Assembly (NCBI GenBank): GCA_013398055.1
Contig: VZRS01002741.1
Location: forward strand, 1 to 64,000
Length of the DNA: 64,000 nt
Origin: Ifrita kowaldi
Taxonomy: Eukaryota; Chordata; Aves; Passeriformes; Cinclosomatidae
Reading direction: 5' to 3'
Under the pieces are notes generated by a model. It had not been told where the DNA came from, did no database searches, and saw only the letters and a program-made list of their open reading frames with translations. Shown here piece by piece: positions 1 through 13,699 of this stretch (the first letter of the stretch is position 1; each line of letters opens with the position of its first letter). The translations under genes and the position numbers were made by a program.

Positions 1-35
1 TCGATGCCGTGCTCGTCGCTGATGACCTCCCAGAA
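1..35 (-). CDS. TUBB2B: Beta-tubulin (TUBB2 class), 5' end of coding exon 2, partial
   Basis: Read on the minus strand, the bases encode FWEVISDEHGI followed by a partial codon, which is the near-invariant beta-tubulin segment at the start of coding exon 2. A CTCAG acceptor at 36-40 precedes the phenylalanine codon exactly where vertebrate beta-tubulin genes splice. The product pairs with alpha-tubulin to form the GTP-binding microtubule heterodimer. The rest of the gene lies off the left edge. The segment is shared by nearly all beta-tubulin paralogues, so the TUBB2B symbol comes from position: in human, TUBB2B is the minus-strand neighbour of PSMG4. TUBB2A or an unresolved TUBB2 copy is equally possible from 35 bases. 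Confidence 0.82.
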
Positions 36-1560
36 CTGAGAGGACCGGAGGGTGGTCAGTGCCGCCACGCCCCTCTCTCGCCCCCTGGCCAAATCCCCGC
101 CACGTGGCGGGCGGGGATTCGCCGCGCGTGGGTGCGGCCCCCCGGCCACACGGAGCCGCTACCGCGCCCCTCATACCCCCCCCCACCGACGGGAGGGGTG
201 TGGCACCGGCTCGGAGCCCCTTCCCCCGCCCTCCCGGGACCCCTGCAGCCCGCGAGGGGCTGATGGACGGCAGCTGATGCCCCCGCCGTACCCTCCTTCC
301 CCAAGGCGTGCCGCACCCACGGTGTAAAAGCCCNGGTCGGGGCGCGCCGCCGCCGCCGCCCCGGTTCGGCGCTGACAGCGGGGACAAAGGCGCCGAGAGC
401 CGCGATGGGGCGGCCGAGCCGGGCAGCCCACGTGTGAACCGCGGAACCTCTCTGCGGCCGCTGTCCCCCCCTCCGCCCTCCCGCGGCCGCCGCCGCCGCA
501 GCCTTTTGTTCCCCGAGACGCTCAGCCTTCCCTGCCGCAGCAGCGGGCGTTGCCGTCGGGGGGGTGGGAGGGGGAACCCCACGGCTGCCCCCGCCTCCCC
601 TCCCGTGTCTCCGTTCACACGGTGCCGGCGGGGGGCTCCCTTCCCCATGGGGGCACCGCGCACTCGCCGGCATCACCAGGCTCCCGTGGTTGCCGCCCGT
701 CTCTCCGCACAAGCCCGCACCGGCGGTCAGGAGCCCCGCGCCCTGACCCGGTTTATCTACCCCCGGCACGGGGGAGTAGAGTGTGGGTTTCCCCTCAGCA
801 CGGGCTGTGCGGTGTAAAGTGTAACCTCCTGTCCGCCAGCCCTGCCCTCGAGCGATCCCCGCCGGCCTCTCCTCGGTGCCGAGCTCGGCTTCTCTTTCTA
901 TGCCTAAAAAGGTCGGATTTGGTCCCCGAAGCTGAGCCAGGAGCCGCTCTCCAGCCAAGTGCCCTGCTCCGCGCTGTCGCCCGTCCGGCCGCAGGCACCA
1001 GCGACCCGCAGGCAGACAATAGACAGCGCGGGTGCTGCTGCACAGGGCCAGGGGGCTGGAGGGGGGTGGTTCCCTCAGCTCTGCAGCAAGCGGGTCTTGC
1101 TCTTCTTCGCTTCGTTGCGGATTACAGATGCTGGGGGATGAAGAAAGGAGAGCGGGGGGGAGCAGGGAAGGATTGAAAATGTGGTCCTCCAGAGATGATT
1201 TCTAGTCCGCCAGTTTATTTTCGACCAGCCCCGTATGTCACCGTGGGCATTACAGCGGCCGCAGGGAGGGCAGGAGGGGGCCGCGGCGGCGGCCAGGGCA
1301 CGGCACGGCACATGCCCACGCTGCAGGAGGAGGAGGTCGGGGGGAGGAAGAGCACCGGCAGGGCGGCACGGTTCCCACCGTGCCCGGTGCCCTTCGGGGC
1401 TGTCAGCCCGGCGTGGCGGCTCCTCGGCATCGCCTGTTTCACACCACGGTGTCGGTGTGCGTGTGCAGCGGAGGGAGGGTGCGGCCCCGCCGGCAGGCTG
1501 CTCCGAGCCGCGGATAGCCCTGGAGGCTCCCCGTAAGCCAGCGCCGGGCGGGACTCCACT
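36..1560. promoter_or_regulatory. CpG island over beta-tubulin intron 1 / promoter region
   Basis: Very GC-rich and CpG-dense sequence with GCC/CGG runs (about 345-365 and 483-500), an E-box-like CACGTG near 429 and many GGGCGG-type sites. Composition drops sharply to AT-rich after about 1570. It lies just 5' of a minus-strand beta-tubulin exon 2, so it should contain intron 1, exon 1 and the promoter. I searched by eye for the standard first exon (MREIVHIQAGQCG...) and for its donor and did not find it. No clear TATA box on the minus strand was found. The long open frames here are products of low stop-codon density in GC-rich DNA. Confidence 0.7.
334..334. other. Single ambiguous base / possible collapsed assembly gap
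   Basis: One n interrupts the CpG island. Similar single n characters at 13699 and 13970 bracket a suspect duplicated block, so these marks may be contig joins and not single uncertain bases. If so, sequence, possibly including the missing tubulin exon 1, could be absent here. Confidence 0.5.
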
Positions 1561-4500
1561 AAACCCCGTTTTAGTGACCCGCTAGATGAAGGCTACTTCA
1601 TCTATTCTACGCTTCAGCTATTCTAGAGGTGTAGATTAAAGCACATCACCATTTTCAACCCATATTTCTTCAAGATAGTTCTTCTTTTTTCTGTGTCCTT
1701 TGTTCTATCCACGTGCCGATGTCCCTAATCTCTCTAACCTGGTTTATGCAGCTCGATCACCTTGCCTATGGATTACTCCAGATCTGATTTTACCTTCTTC
1801 CAAGGCAATCTGCAGCACAACCCGGTTTCCTCTGACTGATATGCCAACGCATCCACACCTTTCTTTTGTTTGCCTTACGGTGAGAAGGCATCCCATCTCC
1901 AAAAGGCATGCTAGAAAACACACCCTCACGTTTGTCCCTTCAGTAGTGATTTTGAGAAAAATTAATCCGATCATTTGCAGTCCCTGTGCAATCTCTTTTT
2001 ACTGGCCTAAGCCAGGAGCAATTTAATTATTTGGTTGACTACGCTTCGCAAACAACGTGTAGCTGTAATTCCAAGCGAAGATTTTTTTCGTGGCATGCTA
2101 ACTGCATAATCAACATCCTCATCCATAATTATTTGTTCAAGAAGAGCTTGCAGATTAGCAGCTCCAGGGGACCACTGACCGCTCCAGGTAATGATTCAAA
2201 GTAACGCCAGTCTTTCCCATGGCTGAGACGGGTGTGCTCCTGAAAACCCTGGCACAGCAAAACTCGGTGACAGCAGAGCTGGTGCGAAATACAGGTACTG
2301 TGACTGTTCGCTACTATTATTTCCAAGTATCCTGCGTGTTGTATACTGCATACTAGTTCTTTACCAGGAAAATTACTGCCATTTCGGTGTGAAGGGGAGT
2401 AGCTGATTTTACACATCCTCCATACCTACGCTAAGCTCATTCCTAACAGCTTGAGGCTTCAAAGGAAGCCATTTTAAAATCCAATTCAAGGAAAACAGAT
2501 TATTTACAGTGGAGGAAAGAAACCCACTCCAACTGCCTTGCCTTAAAATAAACCAATACACATTTTTGAAGCAGGGGGTATTCAAGTATATCTGCTGTAT
2601 AGAACTTGTTGAGACTGTAAGAAAAATAAAATAGGTGAAGTGTTTATTTCTAAAATAAACAGCTGCTTTTCAGAGGGATGAGAGAGGAAACCCAGGTCTA
2701 GCTTTTCTGCAGCCCCTAAACCAGGCTCCTTAGAAGTGAACAGCAGCCGTTCAAATCACCTCAGGAGACTTTAGGCAAAGACCATTTTAATTCGAAGGTG
2801 AGTGTTTGGGATGGAAGGTTTCTCAAAGGTTCGGCACAGCTTGTTGTGAATTACTTGCAGGGAAATGAAGTGGTCAGCTGTTCGCTGCCCGTGCTCTCTC
2901 CCCCCTCTCTGGATCTGCCTCACACTGCTGAGTCTGTCAGAGCAGCCCCTGTCCCAGCCCGGGGGCCGGCCCTGGCCGGGCTCCTCCATCCCCATCTCCC
3001 CGGCAACCGCCCCCCTCGGCAGAAACGAGCTGCACAAAAAAGAGAAAGGAACAACAAAAAAAAAGCCTGCAACATTTTCATTCGCCAGGCTGATTTCCCA
3101 GGGTGTAAAAGCACTGTGGGTAGGGGACTGCGGAAACAGCGGCAGGGCGGGTGAAATGCCAGCTTGCAAGGTTGTTCACAGTCGTTCTCGATGTTAGAGA
3201 GGAGGAATAACACAATCACAGTCAAGAGTTTGTTTAATGAAACTCAGAAGATCAACCCAGTTTTGTCTAATGTGGCCACTCCCCTCTCCCTTTTGTGGTT
3301 TCCATCCTCCCACCACAAGGTTGGGTGTGATCACCGTCAGAGCCTCTGTCCTCTGCTATTGAAGTGATCACTGATGAAAGTCCTGGTTTCCTTGCTAGAT
3401 GCAGAAGGTTGCAAAAGCCAGCTAACAAAAGCCCAAGGGAAAGAGTCATTTTACTTTATAATAGAAAATATGTGCTTTCGGGGGATGTACTGCAGTATAG
3501 TTTGTGGGTCATTAGAACGTTTTTTCTAAAAAAGAAACTTACATCCGTCCCATGGCTCAGCATTGCATTTCACAGAGATCCCATTCCTTGTCTATGGCTC
3601 CTCTCAGAAGGATGAAAAATCCTTACAGACCTTGAAGTTATGCCCAAACCCCCAAGAGAGGCACATAGACCTTCAGTATATTGAGGGGAGGGATGCAGTA
3701 TTATACAGAAATTAGAAAGAAGTTTGGACCCTCATGAGTTGAGGTCTTAGACCACAGACCAAGCTGTACATTTAGGGTGGCTCATTTGGTCATTTAGGGC
3801 AAACCAATGTTTTGTTCTTCAGCGTGAATCATTGTAACTCAGCAGAGGGTCAGCGAGGGGTGGGCTGGGAGGACACTTTGTACATTTGAGAGGAACTCAG
3901 GGTGGTGCAGATGGAGAAAGAACATTTTGCAAACAAAATTGTGCTGAGTATCTCCATTTCCGTGTGTCTTCATGGTTTTGCACACAGGTTGCTTGCAGTC
4001 TGTGTCAGTGGTTGGAGCCAGCTGTGCCAGCCGCTGGAAAAGGACAAGGCTGGTAGTAGCCACAGCTGTGTGCTGTGACCTTCATTACCCTTGCCCACAA
4101 CAAAACCCCTGGCTATAACACAGCCCAACTGCACTGCCCAGACCCAGGCTCCTGAGAAAATTGCTAAGCTATGGGAAAGCCAGCAGCACAACCCCCTGCC
4201 TCACATGGAAACGTACAAATGCAGGCAGAGAGAAGATTATAGGAACATGATCATCAATGGCTGAAGGACAGGGTAGCATCAATGCCAGCATGGAAAGCTG
4301 TGCGATCCTTAAGGAAGAAAACAGAGAGGCGACAGAAAACTGCAATGCATCAACACTGAGGGTGCATTCACAGGAGCAGCAAAGTCCAGCCCTCCTCCTT
4401 CTGCCTGCAGCTGTCCAGTCAGCACACCAGAGTCTGTCTCTGCCCATCAGTGCAGTGCTTAAACCCCACACCTCATCAAGGCCAAGCAGTCTTCAGGCCA

Positions 4501-5330
4501 CAGTACCCTGGGTTAATGTCAAGGCGTGCCTGATGAGACACACCCAGGGTGACCCAGGACTGGACAGTGAGGGGTGGTTACACTGCCAGTGGTGGCCCCA
4601 CACTATTCTGTCTGCTGGGTGGGCTCTGGTCACCCAACAAGCCCCAGTGGTTGAGGTCTGGGCCATGGGCATGCTGTATCCACAGCCAGTGTGCCCTCCC
4701 AGGCAGCACCCTAGGGGAGCAGGGTCCCCCCCCATGATGCTGCTGCACTCACCAGAGGGTCCCAGGGCCAGGGCAGCTGCCCCATAGCCCCTGCCAGTGC
4801 TGTCCATCCTGGGGCATCCCTGGCCTCGCCCCTGCTGAGGCCAAGGGCTTCTGGTGCATCCTCCCCACAACAGGCTTCAGCCAAATCGCAAGATAATTCT
4901 TTTCTCTTTTACTGCTGCTACAAGTCATTGTTCCTAGCCAATAATTAAAACTCTGTGACTGTTTAATTTTTTCCAAGAGCATCTGCCTGCTCACCAGTTC
5001 CTCTTTATTACACAACGTAGAGATGGCTTTCACAAAACAAAAGCTGGAGCAAGGCTGTTAGCCAGAACCCCACTCAGTACTCTCAGAAAGGAAACCCCTC
5101 AGCCTCAGCTTAAGGACTCTCACTGTAGCACTTTGTCAGCAAAAATTACAGCAGTAGGAAGCCCCAAAGGAGGCTCTAAAGGACAGCCCGGGACCACATG
5201 ACACCTTTCATGTGCATAGTGCCACATACCCTGCACTTGGTCTCCCCTAGCACATAATGCACCTGCGACAGTGTGATTTCCTGGTTCATCTTGTTCACAA
5301 TAAGGCTGATGGGTGTGCCCCATATAAGCA

Positions 5331-5349
5331 AATAATAATAATAATAATA
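5331..5349. repeat. (AAT)n microsatellite
   Basis: Six uninterrupted AAT units, followed by degenerate AGTAGT. Short simple repeat in intergenic DNA. Confidence 0.9.
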
Positions 5350-8300
5350 GTAGTTCAAGCATCTATAAAGTCTTCAAGAGTATTTAATACGTGGGAATAC
5401 GAACTACACAAGTGCAAAAGAGAGATGAAAAATGGTTTCTCTAATTAGGAAATTACTAAATGAAGAGAAGCAAAGAGCAGGTAAGAAGAGGCAAAGGGCA
5501 GTTTGCCTACTACAGGGTGAGAGCGTTGATGAGAAATTGATCTGCTCTCTAATAAATCCTCTTGCCTGGCCACCAAACGTGGCAAGATGTTGAATGGACG
5601 CTGGGGTCCCTGAACCAATGATTGGAAGGCATTTTGATTCCTGTGTGCTCTGCTTGCCGGGCATAAATATTAATAAGGTTCCAGCCTCAGTACTGTTGCT
5701 GATGCAGCTGTTTCTACATTCATGTGGAACAAATTCAGTAAATGCAAAAGAGTAAGGCATGAAAGAAAATATTCACTTGCTTGTCTGAGTTATTCTTGAA
5801 ATCTGGTCTTGGTTCTTTCTTTCCTAAGCAGGATTTCTTTGGCGGGGGGGAAGGAGGGGGCGGTGTGTGTATATGTTCAGGCTGAAGTAAGATGGGGCAA
5901 ATTTGCACAGTTTGAGGATCTCGTTGCAAATGGCGGTGTCAGAGGGTAGAACTGCTGTCAGACTCTCCTTTGTAGCCGACAGGTCAGAATCTGGAACCGC
6001 AGCGCTACGGGACCCACATGCCCAGCGAACACTCCATTTTTGTTTCGATTCTCCTTGGTTAAAAATTTTTTCTTTCCACCCCAACGACTCATCCTTGAAA
6101 CCCTGATAGCGACACACTGCCCTGCATCAGTACTAAGTCGAGTTTCTGCTGAATCCGTTGCCTCCCTGAAGCAGCTCGGATTTGGTATGTTAGGGAAGCA
6201 GGAGTCTTTGTAACCGGTTTGAACAAAGAATTTTTTTTCAAGGTCTTCTGCCACCACCCTGCTCTCTCCTCCCTGCAGTTGCATTGCGGCTGGCAGAGCT
6301 GCTTGCTGTAAGAAAGAGTGTGCTTGTCAACTCGTTAACACTTTCTTTTTCCCTTTGCTAAAGGCACGGTGGTGCAAATTAACTGCAAAGACCTTATCAA
6401 GCATCTGCGTTGGCCTCTCAGGTGCCTCTGATACGCATTGTCAGAAGACTGGAAAGGAAAGAAAAGAAATATGATTTTGAAGGCTGAAAAAACCCGGCCC
6501 CAGATCACTCGTATGTATATTAAATCTCTGTCTTACTGGCAAAGAAAATGACTGACGGATTTCTCTCTCCCTGGCACCAGTTGCCGTCCCGGGTTGGGCT
6601 GGAGGGAGATGATCTGGGTGTCAAGAGCTTGCAGCCGAGAAAAGCAGGATTTGGGGGGGCTGCGCAGGGCTGCGCTGTGCTGTCAGTGCAGCAATACAAC
6701 CGCTCTCCTGATGGCAGGATTTACACAAAGGCTTTGATCGTCTGGTTTATTAAAGCTGGAAGCATCCTCACCAAGATAGAGCAGAGAGCGCAGAAGAAAA
6801 CACCATTTCCAGCCCTGCCTTCCCTTTGTGCTTTAAGGAATCCCTGCGCTGGAGTTGCAGTGATGAGGAAAAGGTGGCAAAACTGGGGTGTGGTGACACA
6901 GGACCGCTGCGCCAGCGCTGACATTGTCCCTCGGGGCGATCAGCGTAGGTGATTGATAGGCGCTTGTAGAGGAGCACGGGAGGGAGCTGTGTCGGCAGAG
7001 TTGCCCGGGTTTTATGGGCTGAGGCCTCACCTTGGCACAGGTGGGGATGCAGGTAGGTAAGCAAACCACCCAGCACTACCTCTGAGCACACCCTGCAGCA
7101 TTTTACGCAATGGCTAAGCGAGGTTCATCATTACAAGGTTTATCTTCTGCTCACAGGAGCGGGTATTTTTTCAACTGATTTGTGTAGAGGCTGGCTCGGA
7201 TTCTGAATGTATTAAAAAAAGATATCACTCCCAAATGGCATGAATTTCTTTGTCCTGCTCTCTCCTCCCATTTTCTCATTTATGGGTCTTCACAGGATTT
7301 AGGGATACTTTTCACCTGATTAGTGTGTGCCTCATGAGAAACATGTAACTTCATGCACATGCAAATCTTTCAATCCTGCGGAAGACCACCATCCTCCCCA
7401 GGACACTGTAACAGCAGCAACAGTGCAGGGCACCAGCTTTTTCAAACACAAAAGCAGAAAAGGGAGATAATTTCTCTTGCTTTCTGAGGGGCAGCAGAGA
7501 AGGATATTTTTCAGCTCCTGCTCAAGGGCAAGACACAGACTTTTTGAAGATGCAATTTGAGCCCCTTTGGGTAATACTTTGAAAATGCGGTAAAGAGACT
7601 GATAACATTTTCCTAGGGTAGTGTGTTCTGACAGCGAAACTATTCTGTCTGTTCTGTTTTCATGCAAATAGGGAACACCCCTGTCTTTATCTATTAGAAG
7701 TATAATTTAAAATGTTTTTTAACTCAGGAATTTGGAAACAGATCACTGAAGTGATATTTGTGGAAGTTATATTCCGTGTAATCATCAATAACATCAGGGA
7801 CACTGAGGAGGTGGTAGCAGTAGCTGCTTGACATATTTGTGCTAGGAAATAAAATACATCTCCGATCTAAAGTGTGCTTTTCAAGAACTGTACTAGGAGC
7901 TTGGAGATCCTGGCCAAAGCAGCCATATCCTTACGGATCAGGTTACATTTACTGCTCTCTAGCAAAGTACAAACAATTGTTTGAGACACTCACTCTTTCT
8001 GCTAAACCACTGTGTCCAAGAGAGCAGGAAGGAAATCCAAGAGAAAAAACTGGATTGAGCTGAGGAACTTCTAAGTGAAGACTGGAAGGCTGCTAAGGGA
8101 CAATGCCAGGCTTGTTAACTTCCCTCCTTGCCCAGGGAGGAGGATGCAAAATAATCAAAGCTGATTTTGTACAGCTAGTTTTGCTTGCAAATGGAAAAAT
8201 GAAAAGGCCATGGCATCACTTTAAAAAATAATGAAAGAGAGTGGCTGTTTGGAGAACCAGACTGAGAGGCAGGCCCTTGCTGGCATGCTGGGGAATGGAA

Positions 8301-11300
8301 GAAGACGTATGCAGGCACGTCCAGTTGGACCTGCAGGGTAAGGGTCTTGTGACAGAGACTGGTAAGTCCAAGGCTCAGTGTGAGAAGCAAAAGAAGATTC
8401 ATGGAAATCCTGACATCAGCAGAGGGAAAGCACCCAGAGGGGTGGGGCAGAGACCAGAAGTGCAGCAAGTTCCATAACCATGGCAACAGCAAACTATCTG
8501 TCAAAAAAAGGAATTTCATTCCACTCCCAAAGAGTCCTGAATCTCCGTCAAACCTTTGTGTATGTGGCTGCCAGTGCTGCACGTTGAATCAGTAATTTCC
8601 ATGGCCATGACTCTCTGCAGCCTGAGGAGACAAGTGAGCCCTTCAGTCTGCAGCAGACTGACGTTCCCTCTGGTTCAAGGACACAGCATAACCTCTGCAT
8701 GTTTGGTACCCTGGCCTTGCAGCTTGCTAGGTGACACAAAGACAGAAATTATCAGGATCCACCACGTGTGTTGTATGTCACATAAGATCTAGGAATTGAA
8801 TTGAGCAATATAAAGGAAGATATTTTTCAGTACTATGTCATGTTTTTTCTTTTTTTCTTCCCTTCTCAGCCTTTCAAAAAGTCAGTTCCATTAGGCTTTC
8901 ACACCTGTGTCCTTCCCTGTCAGGTCACAGGTGTGTAATAACCCATTGCTCCTGTAGATCCCACTACAGCTGCTGACATTTATGTAGGAGAGTCGGTGCT
9001 GGTAAGATGCTTTGGGATTCTCCACCATGAAGTGGTCTATCTGCATACAAAATATGATTTCCAGTCGACTGCATAAACCTCTTGTCCCCGAGGGGAGCAA
9101 TGAGTCACTCTGTGTTAGTGCCTCCCGTCCAGCACCTACGAAGCCACACATCTCAAATGCTCCAACAGATCTGAGACAAGTTCCTCCAATGACTCATATG
9201 ACAATGAAGGAAAACTGTCTGATTTGATAACAGCAGAAATTTAGGCTGGTCTCACAAAGGTCCTTATGAGCTGTGTGTCACACGGAGTTGTGTTGGGCTT
9301 CAGGGAGGTAGGCAACAGTTATTGTACTCTTCCACTCTGCAGAGGAGCGAAATAAAGCAGGGTGGAAGGTATTTGCAGGAGGCCACCATGTCAGTCAGGC
9401 ACAAAACCTAACAGACATGACTTCTAATCAAGCACACTGTGCAGAGGATCACAACACGCAGAGAATTGCTGTGCCACCTGCATTCCAGGCTTCATCCCAC
9501 CAGTAGGGAAATCCTAACAGCTGAGGTTACAAATCCCCCCAAAGAAGAAACCCCAAAAACCTGGCACCTTGAGTCTTTTGGAAATCAGGAACTGAATTTC
9601 CTTGGAGCAATGCCTGCCTAGGTACCAACATGGATACTGAGGATGTGTTGTAGCTGTTCTGCCAACACTCTCATAGCAGCTACTGCAGATGTGGAATTGC
9701 TTGTACATCTATATCTTGCATCTGCTTACTAGTGGTTTTCAGACCTTTTTTTCAGAGAGGGCTAGCTTTGATATTGCTTTGGATTGCACGATTCATAGCA
9801 TGAACTTGGTGCAGTCCCCTTGCAGATCTCTTAAACTGATTTTCACACAAGTTCACAAGCCTGATTCCTTCATTTTCTGCAACTTTTTCAGCAGTTGCAG
9901 ACTGGATTCTCTGTCCATCTCTTTTTCTGGGACCAGAAGTCAGGCTGATCAACACTTGAAAAAGTGGTTTGAGTCCTCAGGTTACCCCTATGGCCGTGGT
10001 TAGATGATTCAGGAGCAATTTCCTATCACATCTAACCAATACGCCATGCCAGCATCCCAGGAAAAGGTTTTGACCAGTTTGGTTCCCCAGGCTGACTAAT
10101 CATCATATTAGATGAGCACAAGAAAGAAGGACTGGGTCAGCCCTGCCTTAAATTGGTTTAGATGGCCACAGCACCACAACCATGGTAACTGTAAAGTGTA
10201 AGCAGAGACACTTCTCCCTTTCTTGCTTTCCTGGTTCAGCCCTCCATGGTGCCAGCACAAGTTTTTGAGCAGTGGCACAACAATCTACATCAGAGGATGG
10301 ATCCAGCCGAGAAAAAAAATCCAATGACGGAGAAAAAAAAAAGAAAGGAATTATTTTTTCCAGCTCCTCAGGTGCCTCAGTGGCACAGGGAGAGAAAAGG
10401 GCCCCTTCAGCTACCAATGCCACTGATGGAAGTCTGCATACAATGAGTCTCCAAGTAGATCCCTGAAAGCCTGGGACTGCAGCACAGCCACTGCAGCAGC
10501 AGCCTGGTGTCATGGAGCCTTATCAGAGCAGCTGGAAGGTTTTGCTTGGCTTTATCAAGAGCCATTTACTCCTCTTCATAAGGATGACAAGTCGAGAAAA
10601 CTAGAACATCCTAGGCACCAACAGGAGGTTCACTGAAACACATTAATGGTTAACTGCCTTTTCATGTGTCACATCCACACTTTATTCATGCAGGAGCCAA
10701 AGCACAGAATATATTTTGGAATCAGAAAAGAATTGCTGCTCTCAGTGATATCCCAGTTCACAACTATGCGCTTTACATGTCTCGACTCCACAGTCACCAG
10801 GAAGAAGACTTACTCCTTACTTAAAACTGTACTGGAGGGGAGATGATGGTTAGTAAAAATCAAGGTTTAGGATCTAGTGACTCTTATGGACAACTTAACT
10901 TTTGGAGAAGAACAAGGTGGCTAGAAGTATATGCCTTTAAACCACGTCTCCTGGAGCTTGGATCTCACCTGAGCAGCAATATATACACATCCATATAACC
11001 GTGCAGTGCTTTTGCTAAGGTATGTTTGCCTTATCATTATTTTTCTCTCCAGTCTCTCACTACAGCTGAGGCTCATTCTAGCCTCATACCTGAAAAACAA
11101 GACAGACTTATTTATAGGTGCTGCTTTCAGGGCCATGGAAAAAAAAGATGAGAATGTTAAAGGAAATGCAAGATGTTCCATAGACATATAGAGTGCTTTC
11201 CCTTCTCATTTTGTAGGGATTCTCATGACCTTGCAGTGCTGTAATCAAGAAATTCATTTCACACTTGATGGTCTGGTTCTGCACAGCTCTACTCACACAC

Positions 11301-12839
11301 CTGCACTGCAAATAAAAGTGCTTAACCAGCATTTTAGTCGCTGGATGAATGTTTTTCCCTTTCTGAGCTTAAACAAGGATTTAGCACGATTTACAAAGAG
11401 CAGCTGCATTTCTCAGAAAAGCATTAAACACGTAGAGCTGCTAATGTGCAGAGGAGCCCTATGACTTACTTTCAGAGGTCTGCAGGGTTTAGGATAAGGG
11501 AAGTTACAATCACTTTGGAGAAGACTCCTGATGAGAAGAGGAACAGATCACAGCATGATGAAATAGGGGCAGTTCCCCATAGGGAGAAGCGAGCCTGGAG
11601 ACAGCCTTGGAAGAAACACCAGACATTTGCGCCTGACATGGAAAGACCAGTGAAGAAAACTCAAACGTCACTCCAGCAGATGACCTTAACAAAGGTTTAG
11701 CATGCAAGACACACACTGGGCTAGAACTTTGTTAGAACAGATCCTCCACGAGGACTCCATTGCAGAAGGTAACTCTGTCCCAGCATAGCAAAGAAACTGG
11801 CTCTGGGCACTTAAAGAAGGATTTGCCTACATGAATAAATCTGTCTGCAGAGCTGTGCAATGCCTTACCTTTTACCCTCATCGCCTTTCAAGTCAGCAGA
11901 AAACAAGCAAAAGGGGTTCCTTCTCTCTCCAAAGAGAGACCTAAAGCAGCTCAGGTGAACTGTGCCCTAATATTTCCTCTTCTCTCCATTGATCAAGCAA
12001 GCCTGGGGCAAATTCCTCCATCACCTGCAGGTGTCTAACCACAGGAATCTCACCACCACCACCTGTGTGGCTCCCAGCAGACACTTTATCCTGTTCCTAG
12101 ATTTTTCATCCTGCAATGCTGCTGGCTCCTGGCTGTTTTAGCTGGCAGCCCTACCTACCCACTAAGTGCAGAGTGAACCTGTAGCTGCAACAAGCAGAGA
12201 GAGGGAAGCGTTTGGTGCAAGCAGCCAGCACTCTCTCCCTTCCAAGGTGGCTTTTGTCACCTATTTGCCTGGCTGATTTCACAGTTGCCACAGGCAAAGT
12301 GTCTTTTTCCAACAGGCTGCGCGGACAGGGAAAGGCTGATTTTTGAGCCCCAACACAAGACTCAGCTTCTGCAGTCCCTCACCTAGTGTGAGGCCAGCTC
12401 ATGCCGAGGGAAAGAGTTGGGACTGGCTGTGGAGTTGGGGGCATGGGGGGACCAGCATAGGCCTGATGCGGTTTCAGCAGCGAGGCAGGGGACAGACGGA
12501 GTGGGGGGCTGACACCATACATCCCCTAATGCTTTGTGCAAGAAGCAAGTGACAAATGTAGGGCAGGGGAGGTGGCGTGCGACCCCCCCTCTCTTCAAGC
12601 TGATCCTGTGCCATGGGATGTCGGGGTATGGCAGCTGAGCCGGGCTTAGCTGCCTCCCGGGATTTAGTGTCAGTGCGGCAGCATGGGCAGAAATTAACAG
12701 GGCTGAGGATTTCCTTTTGGCAGATGCCAGGAGAACTGGAGCGGCTCAGGGAAGAAAAGTGATGAAGGGTTCCTTTCCCTCCACCCATTTCTTCAACGGG
12801 AAAATAAAATCTTAGCATTTGGAAACGGAAATTTTGATT

Positions 12840-13170
12840 TCTAGTGGTATGTAGGGAACTGGAGGCAGAGGAAACGCTGATTAAAAAGCCAGTCTGTACC
12901 ATTAACGTGCTTGCTCTTTATGCAGCGATGATTGCCCTGCCGATGGCGAGAAGATACATGCTTCCAATTGTAAAAGGCCCACGGCCATCAGGGAGCAGAC
13001 AATACTCTTATCAGCAACAGACGGTATATTTACTGAAAATCCTCTCCAGTAATGACCGACTTTGCTGTGCTCCGCTTGAAAGAGCGATGAGCACAACATT
13101 CACACCCAAAATAGGCCTTTTAATTATTCACGGCTCCATATTCTCCAGAGCTATGCAAACCCGAATCACT
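12840..13170. promoter_or_regulatory. Candidate conserved non-coding / regulatory element upstream of PSMG4
   Basis: A stretch just upstream of the PSMG4 CpG island that keeps scattered CpGs and carries motif-like words: TTTTAATTATTCA (homeodomain-like core), CTCCATATTC, and an octamer-like ATGCAAAC near 13154. A 116-codon open frame on the plus strand crosses it, but its translation has no recognisable domain. I infer a regulatory element; nothing in the sequence proves function. Confidence 0.25.
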
Positions 13171-13699
13171 CGCTTTGTAGATCCCCAATGCTGAAAACCC
13201 CCACAGCTGAATGAAGCCAAGGTCGCCGTGACCTTCCTCCCCCTTCCTGAGGCTGCACAGCACCAATCCATCCCCTTCCCTTCAGCCTGAAACCCCGGGG
13301 CTCCTCTCGGGTGACTCCCCGGAGCCACCGCTGTGCCAGGCGCGCCTCCGCACGCAGGGGTTCACCTGCCACCTAGTGGGGCTTCCCCATCCCTGCGGCT
13401 GCCTCCGCTTTATCCCTCTCCCAGGCGGGGAGCGGGGCAATGCCCGGAGCGGTGTGAGCCCCGGGGAAGCCGCGCACGGAGCGGGTGAGCCCCGGGGCCG
13501 CGGGTGTGTTCCCGCACGGGGGGTGCGCACCGGCGGGGTGCCTGCGCACCGGGAGGGGGCTGCGTCTTTTGGGGTGAGAGGAGAATAGTGGGAAACGGAG
13601 GGAGTTTGCACAGACCCGGAGGAATGCAAGTTCAGGAGGTAGGGGGCACGGAGGAGCCGCGCTCCCGAGGGGCTGTACCCGGGCGTGCGTGTTCGTCCN

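Larger units (their letters stand above)
1561..13300. other. Intergenic region between beta-tubulin and PSMG4
   Basis: About 11.7 kb with no recognised gene on either strand. Open frames are short, have no familiar domain and show no supporting splice structure. It holds a small (AAT)n microsatellite at 5331, a GC-richer stretch around 4000-4870 with no coding signal, and segments with unusual CpG retention (about 5890-6500 and 12840-13170) that could be regulatory. No tRNA or other structured RNA was recognised by eye. Confidence 0.7.

Noticed and set aside
56..958. 300-codon minus-strand frame in the tubulin CpG island
   Set aside because: Low-complexity Gly/Arg/Ala translation with no domain, expected from GC-rich sequence.
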